From positions 1 through 64,000 of the forward strand of contig NZ_JADWYK010000007.1 of assembly GCF_015773195.1 (NCBI RefSeq): a stretch of DNA of 64,000 bases, written 5' to 3'. The notes beneath the pieces are model-generated. The model did not search any database, was not told the DNA's origin, and worked only from the letters and a program-made list of their open reading frames with translations. The stretch comes from Hymenobacter guriensis (GTDB taxonomy: Bacteria > Bacteroidota > Bacteroidia > Cytophagales > Hymenobacteraceae). Positions 9,941 to 17,849 of the stretch are shown here, piece after piece (positions within the stretch are counted from its first letter, which is position 1; each line of letters opens with the position of its first letter). Made by a program: the position numbers and the translations under genes.

Positions 9941-10462
9941 ATGAAGACCATTAAAAAAACAGGCTCGGCCGTCGCCCTTGTGTTGTTGCTACTTAGCGCT
10001 TCGGCCGCCCCCTCAGCGGCGCAGGCCCCCCGGAGTGCTGGCCTCCCGGCGGCCTCCGCCACCGCCCAGCAAAACCGGCAGGTAGTAAACCGTTTCTACG
10101 AGGCGGTGGAATCCCAGCAGTTTGCGGTTATCAAGGACGTGTTCCTCCCCAATGCCCGGCAGCTGATTCCGTATGCACCCCCTGGCTTTCCAAAGCGCCT
10201 AGAAGGTTCGGAAGCCATCTACCAGCAGTTTAGCGGGCTCACGGCCTATTTTGGGCGCATGAGGTTTCCCCGCCAAATCTTTGTTACCGAAGACCCTGAT
10301 TTCCTCTTTGTCAAATTCAACGGCGACATGGAAGTGAAGAGCGGAGGCAAATACGAGAACGAATACGTGGGCACGTTCCGGCTGAAGGACGGAAAAATAG
10401 TGGAGTACGTGGAGTACTTTAACCCCCTGGTCATGGCCCGGGCCTTTAATATCAAGCTGTAG
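9941..10462 (+). CDS. Secreted SnoaL/NTF2-like protein
   Basis: The 173-residue protein has a signal peptide (MKTIKKTGSAVALVLLLLSA, cleavage near PSAAQA) followed by one NTF2-fold domain: VVNRFYEAVESQQFAVIKDV opens the cone and GTFRLKDGKIVEYVEYFNPL closes it. SnoaL-like folds are small ligand-binding or isomerase domains. Export to the periplasm separates it from its cytoplasmic SDR neighbour, so a shared pathway is uncertain. No catalytic role can be assigned. Confidence 0.8.
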   Translation: MKTIKKTGSAVALVLLLLSASAAPSAAQAPRSAGLPAASATAQQNRQVVNRFYEAVESQQFAVIKDVFLPNARQLIPYAPPGFPKRLEGSEAIYQQFSGLTAYFGRMRFPRQIFVTEDPDFLFVKFNGDMEVKSGGKYENEYVGTFRLKDGKIVEYVEYFNPLVMARAFNIKL

Positions 10463-10565
10463 GGACTACTCATTGGCAGGTGCCATTCAAACCAGGGTAA
10501 CCCTGCTGAACGGCATTCTTTTGGCCCGCCGGGCGTGGGCCACCCACTTACTTTTACCGCTGTAT

Positions 10566-11564
10566 ATGGCACCTCCCAGCTACGCCCTTGACACCACCTG
10601 GCGCACCCTGCTCAAGGACCTGGGCGTGGTGCCCGCCAACGTGCTGCGGCGCGCCGGCCTCGCCGACGACTTGCTGCAGCAGCCGTCCGTACGGCTTGCC
10701 TCGGCCGACTATTACCGCCTCTGGGATGGCATTGAGGCAGAAACCGGCCCGCTGCTGCCCCTGCACCTGGTGGAGGCGGTGCGCAGCGAGTCGTTTTCGC
10801 CGCCGCTGTTCGCGGCCCTTTGCAGCCCTAACCTGCTGGTGGCGGCCCAGCGCATTGCACGCTACAAAACGCTCATCGGCCCGCTCCGCCTCGACGTGGT
10901 GAAAGCCCGCGACGTGGTGAGCGTGGAGCTGACGTGGCTCGACGCCCCGCTCGCCCCGCCGGTGTCGCTGGTGGTGATGGAGCTGCTGTTTTGCGTGGCG
11001 CTGGCCCGCCTGGGTACCCGCGAGCGGGAGTGCCCTATTGAAGTCACGACCACCGTGCTGCCCGCGCCGCTGGCGCCGTACGAGGCCTACCTGGGAGCAC
11101 GCCTGCGGCGGGGCGACAAGCACCGGCTCACCTTCACGCTGGCCGATGCCACGCGCCCGTTCCTGACTTCCAACGAGCCATTGTGGGCGGCTTTCGAGCC
11201 CGGGCTGCGGCAGCGCCTGACCGACCTCGACGCCGCGGCCACGACGGCCCAGCGCGTGCACGCGGCCCTGCTCGAAGGGCTGCCGAGCGGCCTGGTCACG
11301 ATGGAAGCCATTGCCCGCAAGCTGGCCCTGAGCACGCGCACGCTCCAGCGCCGCGTCGAGGCCGAGGGCACGAGCTACCAGCAGATTCTGCAGGACACGC
11401 GCGCGGCCCTGGCCCGGCATTATCTGGAGAAAACCGGGCTGCCCGCCACCGAAATATCCTTCCTGCTCGGCTTCGAGGAGCCCAACTCGTTCTACCGCGC
11501 CTTCCGCACCTGGACCGGCACGACGCCGGAGAGCGTGCGGCAGGCTCACCAAACGTGCCGTTAA
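10566..11564 (+). CDS. AraC-family regulator with arabinose-binding-like domain
   Basis: Started at ATG 10566 (332 residues). The N-terminal about 180 residues (SYALDTTWRTLLKDLGVVPA onwards) match the domain found in OruR/ArgR-type AraC proteins. The C-terminal HTH pair is clear: MEAIARKLALSTRTLQRRVE and ATEISFLLGFEEPNSFYRAF. It lies 103 bp after the SnoaL-like gene on the same strand and may regulate the SDR/SnoaL pair. An upstream non-ATG start would add 31 residues without apparent homology. Confidence 0.88.
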   Translation: MAPPSYALDTTWRTLLKDLGVVPANVLRRAGLADDLLQQPSVRLASADYYRLWDGIEAETGPLLPLHLVEAVRSESFSPPLFAALCSPNLLVAAQRIARYKTLIGPLRLDVVKARDVVSVELTWLDAPLAPPVSLVVMELLFCVALARLGTRERECPIEVTTTVLPAPLAPYEAYLGARLRRGDKHRLTFTLADATRPFLTSNEPLWAAFEPGLRQRLTDLDAAATTAQRVHAALLEGLPSGLVTMEAIARKLALSTRTLQRRVEAEGTSYQQILQDTRAALARHYLEKTGLPATEISFLLGFEEPNSFYRAFRTWTGTTPESVRQAHQTCR

Positions 11565-11656
11565 AGCCCGATTCCTACTCCTGACGCCCCTAGGTTTACG
11601 CTAGCTGTGCCTGCACTCACCGCCTGTTTGCTTATTTGCTTCGTACCATTGCCCGG

Positions 11657-11854
11657 ATGAAACTGAACTCGCTACCGGCCTTTTACGCGGCATGCGCGGA
11701 GGCAAAAGCCCTGCTGCGCCAAGCGGACTGGACACTGTGGGAAATTGCTGACAGCCTGGGCTTCCTCGACGTGGCGCACTTCTCGCACTTCTTCCGCCAC
11801 TACGCCGCCGTGAGCCCCGGCGCCTTTCGGACGCTGGCAGCTGTACCGGTTTGA
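11657..11854 (+). pseudogene. AraC C-terminal remnant
   Basis: Only the last about 50 residues of an AraC regulator survive: AEAKALLRQADWTLWEIADS and LGFLDVAHFSHFFRHYAAVS. They line up closely with the end of the intact AraC at 5828-6757 (WSVSEIADSLGFAEVAHFSN). No cupin domain or first HTH precedes them. It opens a run of three gene fragments, of which the next is an SDR, echoing the intact AraC/SDR pair. Confidence 0.7.
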
Positions 11855-11946
11855 TCTATACAAACAGATGATTGGCGGATACAACGCCGCCGGGAGCTAG
11901 GCAGGGGACCTTTGTAGTGTTCAATCAACGCAACAAACCCCGTCTT

Positions 11947-12590
11947 ATAAGTACTTCCAAAATCGCCTAACCGGAGGCAGCCGGGGCCTGGGCAAAGACA
12001 TTGACCTGAAACTGGCCCGGCAGGACATCGACGTCATCCTGACTTACCGCAGCAAGCAGGCCGAAGCCGCCGCTATGGTGGCCGAAATCGAGGCCCTAGG
12101 CCAGCGCGCTGTGGCCCTGCCGCTGCATGCCGCCGATAGCAGCACCTTCGCGGCATTCTTCGCGCAGGTCACCACGGTATTGGCCGATGCTTTCGGTACC
12201 GACCGGTTGGACTTTCTCATCAACAACACCGACATCAGCCTGAGCGCGCCCTTTGCCGAGATAACCGAGGGGTAGTTTGATGAGATGTTGAATATTCACT
12301 TTAAAGGCGTGTACTTCCTCACTCAGAAGGCCTTGCCTTTGCTGCACGACGGGGGCCGCATCATCAACATTTCCTTGGCCACTACGCGCAGCTCCTTTGC
12401 TGGCGCCTCGGCCTATGCCAGCATGAAAGGGACCGTGAAGATATTCACCCGCTACCTGGCCCTGGAGCTGGGTTCCCGCGGCATTGCGGCCCATGTGGTG
12501 GCGCCGGGCGCCGTGTTTGGTGGCAGCGCCATGAGCGACACGCCTGAAATCCGCGCCTGGGTGGGCCAGATGACGGCCCTGGGCCGTGTG
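11947..12590 (+). pseudogene. Decayed SDR oxidoreductase, truncated at 3' end
   Basis: ATA at 11947 stands where an ATG is expected before STSKIA; the frame then loses 4 nt so that LTGGSRGLGKDI continues in another frame. NNTD and an intact downstream part (INISLATTRSSFAGASAYAS, then MKGTVKIF) follow, but an in-frame TAG interrupts at 12273-12275, where relatives have a codon before FDEM. After GRV at 12590 the homology stops and a different gene begins. Loss of start, frameshift, nonsense codon and 3' deletion make this a firm pseudogene. A GACCTTTG box just upstream of 11920 may be its old promoter. Confidence 0.85.
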
Positions 12591-12592
12591 CA

Positions 12593-12853
12593 GCCGACGG
12601 CCGTCTTACCAACCGGCAGCTGTTTGTGGCCCAGGGCTCCGATGGCATGACCATCGACCACGAGGGCAACGTGTACCTCACCGGCCAGGGCGTGACGGTG
12701 TACAGCCCCGCCGGCCAGCGGCTGCAACACATCGACGTGCCCGCCGCCTGGACGGCCAACCTGTGCTTTGGCGGCCGGAACCGCAAAACCCTGTTCATCA
12801 CGGCCTCGGAGGCGGTATACGTGCTGCCCATGCGCGTGCACGGGGTGTGGTAA
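12593..12853 (+). pseudogene. SMP-30/gluconolactonase C-terminal fragment
   Basis: In frame 2, DGRLTNRQLFVAQGSDGMTI, then GNVYLTGQGVTVYSPAG and TANLCFGGRNRKTLFITASE match the last blade of SMP-30/gluconolactonase beta-propellers, ending at a natural stop. The first about 200 residues are absent. The fragment joins directly to the truncated SDR, so a single deletion probably removed the SDR end and the lactonase start together. Confidence 0.8.
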
Positions 12854-13095
12854 GGCTACTTCCACAGGGCGTTTCCCTACGCTTTCCGACCGAGCCTGAT
12901 ACGCGTATACTTATTTTTTACAATATACCCGCATTAAGGTATTGCCAGGGCGGTGCTAAAGCTTTACATTGGACTACCGCGCTCAGGGGCTGACTGTTGT
13001 GGCCGGCCCTCTCCTACTACACCATCTATTGCCAGCAGAATCCGGTTGCCTTCCGGCGGCCGTTGTCCTACGTGTGCTTATCTCACCTGGTCTGC

Positions 13096-13734
13096 ATGGA
13101 ACTATCCGTTATGGGGGCCGCTACCGTGCTGGTAGCCGCCCCGCCCTCCCTGCATCGGCAGGGCCTGTTGGCTACCCTCCACACTCACTGGCCTGCCCTG
13201 GCCTGCACTGTCACGCCCGATGCCGGGCAGCTGCTGCCTTTGCTGCGGCAGCAGGCCTACGGGCTGGTGGTGCTCGATAGCACCCTGAGCGGCCCGGGCC
13301 TGCCCCAGCTGCTCCGGCAGCTGCGCACCATCCGCGGCAGCCAGCAGCTGCTGGTACTCACGGGCCGGCGCCTGGCTCCCCTCCTGCGCCGACAGCTGCT
13401 GCAGGCCGGGGCCCACGCGCTGCTGCGCCAGAGCGCGCCCCCCGCGGCGGCCGTGGCCACCATTGCGGTCCTGCTGAGCGGGGCGGGCGGGGGCACGGTG
13501 CCTGGTGCGGCTACCGCCCTTGCTGCCCTGCCGCCCACGCCCTTCAGCCCCCGCGAGGTGGAAGTGCTGCGGCTGGTGGTGGCCGACTTCAGCAACCAGG
13601 AAATAGCCGAGCAGCTAAGCTTGAGCGTGCGCACCGTGGAAAGCCACCGCCGGGCCCTGCTGCAGAAAGCCGGGGCCCGCACCCTGGTAGGGCTGGCCGT
13701 GCAGGCCGTGCGCCAGGGTTGGGTAACGCCCTGA
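13096..13734 (+). CDS. LuxR-type regulator with degenerate receiver
   Basis: The 212-residue protein, started at ATG 13096, has a receiver-like N-domain and a clear C-terminal LuxR HTH (FSPREVEVLRLVVADFSNQE, then LSVRTVESHRRALLQKAG). The receiver keeps an Asp in LVVLDSTLSG, but the acidic pair at the end of strand 1 is replaced (VLVAAPPSLHRQGL instead of a DDH-type motif) and the usual Lys segment reads LLRQSAP. Phosphorylation-dependent switching is therefore doubtful. No histidine kinase is adjacent. ATG 13111 is an alternative start. Confidence 0.8.
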   Translation: MELSVMGAATVLVAAPPSLHRQGLLATLHTHWPALACTVTPDAGQLLPLLRQQAYGLVVLDSTLSGPGLPQLLRQLRTIRGSQQLLVLTGRRLAPLLRRQLLQAGAHALLRQSAPPAAAVATIAVLLSGAGGGTVPGAATALAALPPTPFSPREVEVLRLVVADFSNQEIAEQLSLSVRTVESHRRALLQKAGARTLVGLAVQAVRQGWVTP

Positions 13735-13763
13735 GCGGTGCATCTCTTGGTGGCGAAAATGCG

Positions 13764-13848
13764 GTAGGGTGCGGGGCTTGTCCCCGCCCGCCGTTGAACA
13801 ACAGTAGTCATCGTTTAACGACGGACGGTGGCAAGCCCCGCACCCTAC
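13764..13848. repeat. REP-like palindrome with 17-bp perfect arms
   Basis: GTAGGGTGCGGGGCTTG at 13764-13780 is exactly complementary to 13832-13848, enclosing about 51 bp that contain a further imperfect GTTGAAC/GTTTAAC pair. There is no T-run. It lies between two same-strand genes. The GTAGGG ends resemble REP elements of high-GC bacteria. Confidence 0.7.
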
Positions 13849-13989
13849 GCCAGGCGGCGTACCCCGGTGCTTCCCGGAAGTCCCTGCTTCTCATGCGCTA
13901 ATGCGCTTAAATTCAGTGCTGGCACTGATGTGCGGCGGCCTGCGAATCGGCAGCTTTGCCTGCATCATCAACCGCCTGATTTTACCTAT

Positions 13990-14688
13990 ATGCCCATCCG
14001 CTATTCCCTAATTGAAAACAAGCTGACCGCCGCCCCCGACGACTACCGAGGGCAGGTGCAGCACAATGGCTCTGTGACCATTGAAGACATTTTGCAGAAG
14101 ATTGCCCGACCTGGCTCTACTGTGACAACGGCCGAAGGGCTAGCCTTCTGGGAGGAGCTAAGTCAAGCCGTAGCAGCCGAAATCCAGGCCGGCAACCGGG
14201 TAGTATCAGACCTGTTTGTGGTGAGCTTGGGCCTCACGGGCACTTTCGACTCAGCTCAGGACCAATTTGATGCCGCCCGCCACCAGCTGCGGGTACGTGT
14301 GTCGCCGGGCATCCGGCTGCGCCGGGCCGAGCAGGGCCTGACGGTGGAACAGGTACGCGCCGACGCGGTGCAGCCCGTGCTCGACCAGGCCGAGGACTTC
14401 ACTTCCAACACCACCAACGACAAGCTCAGCAAAGGCGGCACCGTCCGCCTTACCGGCAGCCGCCTCAAGTTCGACGCGGCCGATACCAAGCAGGGCATTT
14501 TCCTGGTGGCAGCCAATGGCACCGAAACCCGCATGACCCGTGTGCTCACTAATAAGCCCTCGGAACTATTATTTCTGGTGCCGACTGCTCAAGTCGCCGG
14601 GCAGTACCGAGTGGTAGTACGGGCGAAGGTCGACGGAGGACAAGTGACAAAATCTGGGGAGCTCGATACCGTACTCGCAGTCAGCTAA
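13990..14688 (+). CDS. HU-like DNA-binding / DUF4469 protein
   Basis: Started at ATG 13990 (232 residues). The N-terminal about 130 residues (YSLIENKLTAAPDDYRGQVQ, then SVTIEDILQKIARPGSTVTT) have the layout of the Bacteroidota HU-related DNA-binding domain. The C-terminal about 100 residues (LSKGGTVRLTGSRLKFD onwards) fit the Ig-like DUF4469 domain. Such proteins are common, often multicopy, in the phylum; the function is not established, though nucleoid association is plausible. A hairpin follows the stop. Confidence 0.8.
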   Translation: MPIRYSLIENKLTAAPDDYRGQVQHNGSVTIEDILQKIARPGSTVTTAEGLAFWEELSQAVAAEIQAGNRVVSDLFVVSLGLTGTFDSAQDQFDAARHQLRVRVSPGIRLRRAEQGLTVEQVRADAVQPVLDQAEDFTSNTTNDKLSKGGTVRLTGSRLKFDAADTKQGIFLVAANGTETRMTRVLTNKPSELLFLVPTAQVAGQYRVVVRAKVDGGQVTKSGELDTVLAVS

Positions 14689-14696
14689 ACCATGGC

Positions 14697-14747
14697 ATTG
14701 GGTTCCTCACCTTCTGGAAAGCAGTTCCTCGGGACGAGGAACCCAAT
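14697..14747 (+). terminator. Hairpin after the DUF4469 gene
   Basis: ATTGGGTTCCTC (14697-14708) is exactly complementary to 14736-14747, with a 27-nt loop, nine bases after the stop. No long T-run follows, so termination is likely but not certain. Confidence 0.5.
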
Positions 14748-14833
14748 ACCTGTTTAAAAGCCACTTCAAGAATAGCGACTAGAGCCGACAACCAAAAGCA
14801 GAGGCCTTTAATCTTCACTTACCAGCACTTGAG

Positions 14834-15697
14834 ATGAGCTCATTATTGAAAAGAATTCACTGTGCTGCCTTACTTCTGATGGCAGTCTTTGCCCCCAAAC
14901 AAAGTTTCGGGCAAAATGCTGTTGCCATTGCTGTTGGCAATACCTATGCTTTCACAGTTCCAACTGTAGTGGCAAGACACAACCTGACAACACATACTAC
15001 CGATACTACACAACGCCAGATTGCTTTAGAGAATTACCGGTTTACAATCGTGGAAGAACGCGGCTCTAGCTACATCATCAGGTTCCCCCAATGGCAGGGA
15101 GGCGATACAGCCAGCGTAAGCTTAAATAAGCGGTTTGTCCGACAAACTTCGCCTGGGGCAGCTATAGGTGGAGGAGGCAGTGCATCAAGCTTATTGTTTT
15201 TTAGCGTTTTAAAGCAAGATTTAGAGAAGAAGGTTTACCGAATCTTTCCTCGTTTTGGAAGGCCTGAGGTAGCCAGCGGAACTGTCATAATTCCAGTAAA
15301 AATGAGGTTCAGCGAATTTGATTTCAGCCGCGACTTTGCGTTAGGATTCACTGTAGGCCCGCGCTGGCGTATCAGTGAGCGACGCGAACATTACTTCCAC
15401 CTTCTTGGTGCATTTAATGTTAATATAGTGAGTGTAGACAGCGCATCAACGGAGGGTAGAGTTAAAACCCCAACCGATAAAGGGGCCCTCGGTCTTGCAG
15501 TAGGTGGAGTATTTGATTTTAATGGGCCGCAGGTAGGCTTATTTATTGGCAAAGACTGGTTAGGTCGCCGGGACAAATCCAATTGGGTTTACCAAGGAGA
15601 AACTTGGGTATCACTTGGAATGGGCTTCACTATCTTTTCACGTGCAAACAATAGTGCAACAAGCCAAGATGTTGAAAACAAATCCAAGCCTAAGTAA
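14834..15697 (+). CDS. Secreted beta-rich protein of unknown function
   Basis: A 287-residue protein with a signal peptide (SLLKRIHCAALLLMAVFAPK, cleavage near SFGQN). The rest alternates short hydrophobic and polar stretches with aromatic strand ends (DFALGFTVGPRWRISERREH, GLAVGGVFDFNGPQVGLFIG, TWVSLGMGFTIF), as in small outer-membrane barrels. I recognise no family. The codon use is visibly more AT-rich than both neighbours, which hints at recent acquisition. It stands alone between a DUF4469 gene and a bidirectional terminator. Confidence 0.65.
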   Translation: MSSLLKRIHCAALLLMAVFAPKQSFGQNAVAIAVGNTYAFTVPTVVARHNLTTHTTDTTQRQIALENYRFTIVEERGSSYIIRFPQWQGGDTASVSLNKRFVRQTSPGAAIGGGGSASSLLFFSVLKQDLEKKVYRIFPRFGRPEVASGTVIIPVKMRFSEFDFSRDFALGFTVGPRWRISERREHYFHLLGAFNVNIVSVDSASTEGRVKTPTDKGALGLAVGGVFDFNGPQVGLFIGKDWLGRRDKSNWVYQGETWVSLGMGFTIFSRANNSATSQDVENKSKPK

Positions 15698-15769
15698 TAT
15701 TATAGGATAATAGGCGCTACCCCCAAGGGCAAATTCTAACATTTAACCGCTATTCTTACCAATGTCAGA

Positions 15770-15821
15770 CGCATAAAAAAAGCCCCCGTAGCAAAGATAT
15801 TATGGGAGCTTTTTTTATGCG
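15770..15821. terminator. Bidirectional terminator
   Basis: CGCATAAAAAAAGCCCCC at 15770 pairs with GGGAGCTTTTTTTATGCG ending 15821, with one mismatch. It gives T-runs in both directions between the convergent hypothetical gene and ettA. Confidence 0.85.
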
Positions 15822-15828
15822 TTGTTTC

Positions 15829-17496
15829 CTACCCCAAGCTCCGGTACCGCACGCGCTTGGGCTCTACGTCGCCGAGGCGCTTCTTCTTGGCTTCCTCGTA
15901 GTCCGAGAAGTTGCCCTCGAACCACACCACCTGCGAGTCGCCCTCGAAGGCTAGGATGTGGGTGGCCAGACGGTCGAGGAACCACCGGTCGTGGCTGATG
16001 ATAACGGCGCAGCCGGCGAAGTTTTCCAGCGCGTCTTCCAGGGCCCGGATGGCATTCACGTCCAGGTCGTTGGTGGGTTCGTCGAGCAGCAGCAGGTTGG
16101 CGCCCTGCTTGAGGGTAGTAGCCAGGTGTACCCGGTTCCGTTCCCCGCCCGAGAGCGAGCCAACTTTCTTTTCCTGGTCGCCGCCGCGGAAGTTGAAGTT
16201 GCTCACGAAGGCGCGGGAGTTTACCTGGCGGCCAGCCAGGAGCATGGTTTCGGTTCCGCCCGAAATGGTTTCGAACACCGACTTGTTGGGCTCCAGCGTG
16301 TCGTGCTGCTGGTCTACGTAGGCCGTCTGCACCGTGGGTCCCACCACGAAGGTGCCCGCGTCGGGCTCCAGTTGGCCGGTAATCAGGCGGAACAAGGTGG
16401 TTTTGCCGGCGCCGTTCGGCCCGATGATGCCCACGATACCACCCTGGGGCAGCGCGAACGACAGATTCTCGAACAGCAGCCGGTTGCCAAACGACTTGGT
16501 CAACCCTTCCGCTTCAATCACCTGGGCCCCCAGGCGCGGACCATCGGGGATGAACAGCTCCAGCTTTTGTTCCTTTTCCTTGGCGTCGGCCGTCACCATC
16601 TTGTCGTAGCCGGCGAGGCGGGCCTTGCTCTTGGCCTGGCGCGCCTTGGGAGCCATGCGCACCCATTCCAGCTCGCGCTGCAGGGTTTTCTGGCGCTTGC
16701 TCTCGGTTTTCTCTTCCTGGGCCAGACGGTTGGACTTCTGCTCCAGCCAGGAGGAGTAGTTGCCCTTCCACGGAATACCCTCGCCCCGGTCCAGCTCCAG
16801 AATCCAGCCGGCCACATTGTCGAGGAAGTACCGGTCGTGGGTTACGGCAATGACGGTGCCTTTGTACTGCTTGAGGTGCTGCTCCAGCCAGAGCACGCTC
16901 TCCGCATCGAGGTGGTTGGTGGGTTCGTCGAGCAGCAGCACGTCGGGCTCCTGCAGCAACAGGCGGCAGAGGGCGACGCGGCGCTTCTCCCCGCCCGAGA
17001 GGTTGCCGATGATGGCGTCGGGCGCGGGGGTGCGCAGGGCATCCATGGCGCGCTCCAGCTTGGAGTCCAGGTTCCAGGCGTCGAGCTGGTCGAGGCGCTC
17101 CTGCACGGTGCCCTGGCGCTCCAGCAGCTTGTCGAAGTCGGGGTCTTCGCCCCCGAAGGCTTCATTGATTTCCTCGAACTCCTTGAGCAAAGCCACGGTT
17201 TCGGCGGTGCCTTCCTGCACTACTTCCAGCACCGTTTTGGTAGCATCGAGCTGGGGCTCCTGCTCCAGGTAGCCCACCGAGTAGCCCGGCGACCACACCA
17301 CATCGCCCTGGATCTGCTTGTCCTGGCCGGCAATAATCTTCAGCAAAGACGACTTACCCGAGCCGTTGAGGCCGAGCACGCCAATCTTGGCCCCGTAGAA
17401 AAAGGAGAGGTAGATGTTTTTGAGAACCTGTTTCTGGGGCGGGTACACCTTGGTGACCCCGGCCATGGAGAAAATAATGGTGGGCTGGTCGGACAT
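15829..17496 (-). CDS. ettA: Energy-dependent translational throttle protein EttA
   Basis: An ABC-F ATPase of 555 residues, the family's usual length, started at ATG 17496. It carries two nucleotide-binding domains: GLNGSGKSS, LSGGEKRRVAL and LLDEPTNHLD in the first; GPNGAGKTT, LSGGERNRVHL and LLDEPTNDLD in the second. The linker includes RELEWVRMAPKARQAKSKAR, the basic P-site tRNA-interaction motif. There are no membrane segments. EttA binds the ribosomal E site and gates entry into elongation according to the ATP/ADP ratio. The upstream in-frame extension to 17592 is not conserved in kind. Confidence 0.95.
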   Translation of the reverse strand: MSDQPTIIFSMAGVTKVYPPQKQVLKNIYLSFFYGAKIGVLGLNGSGKSSLLKIIAGQDKQIQGDVVWSPGYSVGYLEQEPQLDATKTVLEVVQEGTAETVALLKEFEEINEAFGGEDPDFDKLLERQGTVQERLDQLDAWNLDSKLERAMDALRTPAPDAIIGNLSGGEKRRVALCRLLLQEPDVLLLDEPTNHLDAESVLWLEQHLKQYKGTVIAVTHDRYFLDNVAGWILELDRGEGIPWKGNYSSWLEQKSNRLAQEEKTESKRQKTLQRELEWVRMAPKARQAKSKARLAGYDKMVTADAKEKEQKLELFIPDGPRLGAQVIEAEGLTKSFGNRLLFENLSFALPQGGIVGIIGPNGAGKTTLFRLITGQLEPDAGTFVVGPTVQTAYVDQQHDTLEPNKSVFETISGGTETMLLAGRQVNSRAFVSNFNFRGGDQEKKVGSLSGGERNRVHLATTLKQGANLLLLDEPTNDLDVNAIRALEDALENFAGCAVIISHDRWFLDRLATHILAFEGDSQVVWFEGNFSDYEEAKKKRLGDVEPKRVRYRSLG

Positions 17497-17849
17497 AGAA
17501 GAAAGAAAGCGAAAAGCGCAGGCCGTGCAGCCGGCCGTTGCAACGATGGTAAGCAAAAAACTCTCCCTGGCAGTAGCCGGTTTCGCCGACAACTCTGGCC
17601 AGCTGGTATAACCGCCAGCCAGTTGGGCCCGTAGCTAATTCCGGTACTACGCGGGTAGGGCACCCGCACCGCGGCTGGTTGCGGCCCGCCGGGAAACTCA
17701 AAGGTAGGCAGCGACTGGCGGCTTTCCCAGGGTGCTATCTGGCTTTGCTCTCTACCGGATATGCGCAGCATCCCGTAAACTTGTAGTACATTTTGCCCTG
17801 AACACTTAAACACCCACCTATTCGCTCGCGCGCTATTTCATTTCCCTTT
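17497..17849. other. Divergent intergenic region, ettA / DUF349 gene
   Basis: These 353 bp hold no gene. TACATTTTG at 17787-17795, one base longer than the TAnnTTTG box, is a plausible -7 element for the rightward DUF349 gene. No box for ettA stands out. Confidence 0.4.

Noticed and set aside
10473..10565. Upstream non-ATG extension of the AraC gene
   Set aside because: The added residues look like translated leader; ATG 10566 gives the family-like N-terminus.
15958..17634. 558-codon frame opposite ettA
   Set aside because: Antisense shadow of a conserved gene; the product is Gly/His/Val-rich and has no domain signature.
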